Assembly (NCBI GenBank): GCA_947367415.1 | Contig: CANBEE010000032.1 | Span: 1-15,281, forward strand | Direction of reading: 5' to 3' | Length of the DNA stretch: 15,281 bases | From: an uncultured Bacteroidales bacterium | GTDB lineage: Bacteria > Bacteroidota > Bacteroidia > Bacteroidales > Bacteroidaceae | In this document: positions 14,236-15,281 of the stretch, in pieces | Numbering within the stretch: the first letter of the stretch is position 1 | Layout of the letters: each line of letters opens with the position of its first letter | Position numbers and translations under genes: made by a program | The notes under the pieces: model-generated | What the model was told of the DNA's origin: nothing | The model's database searches: none | What the model saw: the letters and a program-made list of their open reading frames with translations, nothing else

Positions 14236-14266
14236 CAAAGGTACAATATTTATGGAATATAACAAA
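14236..14266 (-). promoter_or_regulatory. Consensus promoter pointing away from the Abi gene
   Basis: On the minus strand TTTG (14263-14266), a 19-base spacer and TACCTTTG (14236-14243) match both promoter elements exactly, the best match in the right third of the window. The -33 element lies inside codons 4-5 of the Abi-like gene, so the promoter overlaps that gene's start and fires leftwards, antisense to its leader. Confidence 0.7.
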
Positions 14267-14914
14267 CAATTCTTCGAAAAAGTTTTCTCAAACAAGCGAA
14301 TGGAGCGCTATTTTGCGCTTTATCCCAACAATGAAGAGAAGGCAATCAAGCATTATCAGGCGAACATCAAACTGGCCGAGGCCTTTTACACCTCGCTTTC
14401 TGTACTGGAGGTTGCTTTGCGCAATGCCCTGAGTCGCGAACTGGAAACGATGACAGGCCGAGAAGATTGGTATGCCATATTCCCTAACACTCCAGGACTG
14501 ACCAATCTGAACCGTTATGTAACCAAAGCCACCAAGCAGATTGTAGGTCGCCACGAGACGATAACTTCTTCAAAGATTATTGCAGAGTTGACCCTTGGTT
14601 TTTGGGTATCGCTGCTCAATGCCGAGTATGAACTTTTGCTTTGGAAGGACCTGCGTCGTGCATTCCCTTATCTTCCCAAGAAGGATCGTCAGCGAAAGAC
14701 CGTATCAGCACCACTCAACAGATTCCGAGCATTCAGAAACCGTGTGTTCCACAATGAGTCGATATGTTGGAACATGCATCGAGTGCAAGAGATTCACAAT
14801 GAATTGATACTCCTTTTAGGTTGGATAAACAAAGACCTACCCACATTACTGCATGACCTTGATCGCTTTGATGATGTGCAAGAAAGGATAAAAACGGAGA
14901 TGGGTTGGAAGTAA
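14252..14914 (+). CDS. Abi-like HEPN-motif protein (putative RNase toxin or abortive-infection protein)
   Basis: The 220-residue cytoplasmic protein carries the HEPN ribonuclease motif RNxxxH at residues 162-167 (Arg162, Asn163, His167) in the context FRAFRNRVFHNESI. The segments SVLEVALRNALSREL (50-64) and AELTLGFWVSLL (111-122) correspond to conserved parts of Abi-like (Abi_2/AbiF-related) proteins. It lacks the N-terminal 'LKSRGL' type start of classic AbiF, so it is a relative rather than a clear member. HEPN proteins of this kind cleave RNA and act in phage defence or as toxins. The start is set by the ATG at 14252; its TAA overlaps the next ATG (TAATG at 14912-14916). Composition is AT-richer than the core genes. 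The family call is good; RNase activity is inferred. Confidence 0.75.
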   Translation: MEYNKQFFEKVFSNKRMERYFALYPNNEEKAIKHYQANIKLAEAFYTSLSVLEVALRNALSRELETMTGREDWYAIFPNTPGLTNLNRYVTKATKQIVGRHETITSSKIIAELTLGFWVSLLNAEYELLLWKDLRRAFPYLPKKDRQRKTVSAPLNRFRAFRNRVFHNESICWNMHRVQEIHNELILLLGWINKDLPTLLHDLDRFDDVQERIKTEMGWK

Positions 14915-14969
14915 TGTCGAACGAAACGGTGGAAGCCTTAGCACAGCAGTGGCAAATGCCAATCGCTCT

Positions 14970-15050
14970 ATGAATGAAATAGAAGCTGGTGATAGAGAGT
15001 ATACCTATTCTGGGCTTGGAAGATTAATGATAAGACTAAATGAATTATAA
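14970..15050 (+). CDS. Short unidentified ORF or gene remnant between Abi and KAP genes
   Basis: This encodes 26 residues (MNEIEAGDRE... ending RLNEL). The same frame is open upstream without an ATG to 14892, and a GTG at 14949 could start a longer 33-residue product. Its TAA overlaps the KAP ATG (TAATG at 15048-15052), and its ATG overlaps the TGA of a 19-codon frame that itself starts on the Abi stop. It could be a small coupled protein, or the surviving tail of a larger gene whose 5' part was lost or frameshifted. I do not recognise the sequence. Confidence 0.3.
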   Translation: MNEIEAGDREYTYSGLGRLMIRLNEL

Positions 15051-15281
15051 TGATAAATATGTGGTCAGATAACGAAACAAAAGAAGATTTATTGGGCTAT
15101 CAAGTTCACGCATATTTACTGAAAGAGGTGGTACTTGATTCAACTATGCTCCCAATCACTATTGGAATATTCGGTGATTGGGGCTCTGGTAAAAGCAGCT
15201 TAATGCTACTTATGAAAGAGGGAATAGAGCAATGGTTGCAAGAAAACACTAACAAGAATGAAATGGTGGTGCAAATACAGT
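15050..15281 (+). CDS. KAP-family P-loop NTPase, N-terminal part (cut by window edge)
   Basis: The frame is open from the ATG at 15050 to the last base of the window, giving 77 residues. ITIGIFGDWGSGKSSLM (residues 36-52) is a Walker A motif in the form typical of KAP NTPases (GDWGSGKSS, with Lys48). An ATG three codons further in (15059) is an alternative start. KAP NTPases in bacteria are often found in defence islands, sometimes with membrane inserts between the Walker motifs; those parts lie outside the window. Its start overlaps the preceding stop codon, so it is probably co-transcribed with the Abi-like gene. Confidence 0.82.
   Translation, partial: MINMWSDNETKEDLLGYQVHAYLLKEVVLDSTMLPITIGIFGDWGSGKSSLMLLMKEGIEQWLQENTNKNEMVVQIQ

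Noticed and set aside
13890..14246. Minus-strand open frame of 118 codons left of the Abi gene
   Set aside because: Its first codon (TTG) lies inside the consensus promoter at 14236-14266, so that start cannot be used. A later ATG near 14198 would read straight through the predicted stem and T run. The protein matches no family I know. A wide database search could still revive it.
14022..14432. Plus-strand open frame of 136 codons overlapping the Abi gene start
   Set aside because: It overlaps the HEPN gene in another frame for 180 bases and shows no recognisable motif; the Abi frame has clear family features.
14914..14973. 19-codon frame starting on the Abi stop codon
   Set aside because: The stop-start overlaps on both sides are suggestive, but the peptide is too short to judge and a competing frame over the same bases is open longer.

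Overview
The window looks like a chromosome segment from a Bacteroidales bacterium, most likely a Prevotella-like member. The grounds are the gene order ftsX - DUF3098 - uppP - truB - queA - folK, promoters of the TTTG / TAnnTTTG type in place of -35/-10 boxes, start codons without clear Shine-Dalgarno sequences, and Bacteroidales-style protein sequences throughout. No species can be named from the sequence alone.

Left part (1-5769). A rho-independent terminator near 131-164 closes an operon lying mostly off the left edge. A plus-strand gene for a chorismatase-like, RidA-fold protein (317-1444) follows. It converges on a six-gene minus-strand operon: ftsX (cell-division membrane protein), a small DUF3098 membrane protein, uppP (undecaprenyl-PP phosphatase), truB (tRNA pseudouridine 55 synthase), queA (queuosine synthesis) and folK (folate synthesis). 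Gaps are short and uppP/truB share one base (TGATG), so this is one transcription unit running from a promoter near 5830 down to 1470.

Middle part (6064-10103) is a plus-strand run: dgt (dNTP triphosphohydrolase), a fused SpmA/SpmB-type membrane protein with nucleoside-recognition domains, ybeY (rRNA maturation endonuclease) and an EamA/DMT exporter. A strong hairpin terminator at 10126-10166 ends it. Facing it on the minus strand are a secreted or periplasmic S41 (CtpA-type) protease and, upstream of that, a MATE efflux pump. The 390 bases between these two hold two diverged copies of a hairpin-bearing promoter repeat.

Right part (13489-15281) differs: it is visibly AT-richer, has about 740 bases of non-coding DNA full of inverted repeats, then a HEPN-motif Abi-like protein and the start of a KAP-type P-loop NTPase cut by the window edge. 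Both protein types are common in phage-defence loci, so this looks like the edge of an accessory island next to core genes. The most interesting signal is a near-perfect Bacteroidales promoter inside the first codons of the Abi gene. It points backwards and should make a short structured RNA antisense to the Abi gene's own leader, a layout resembling RNA-controlled toxin-antitoxin systems.
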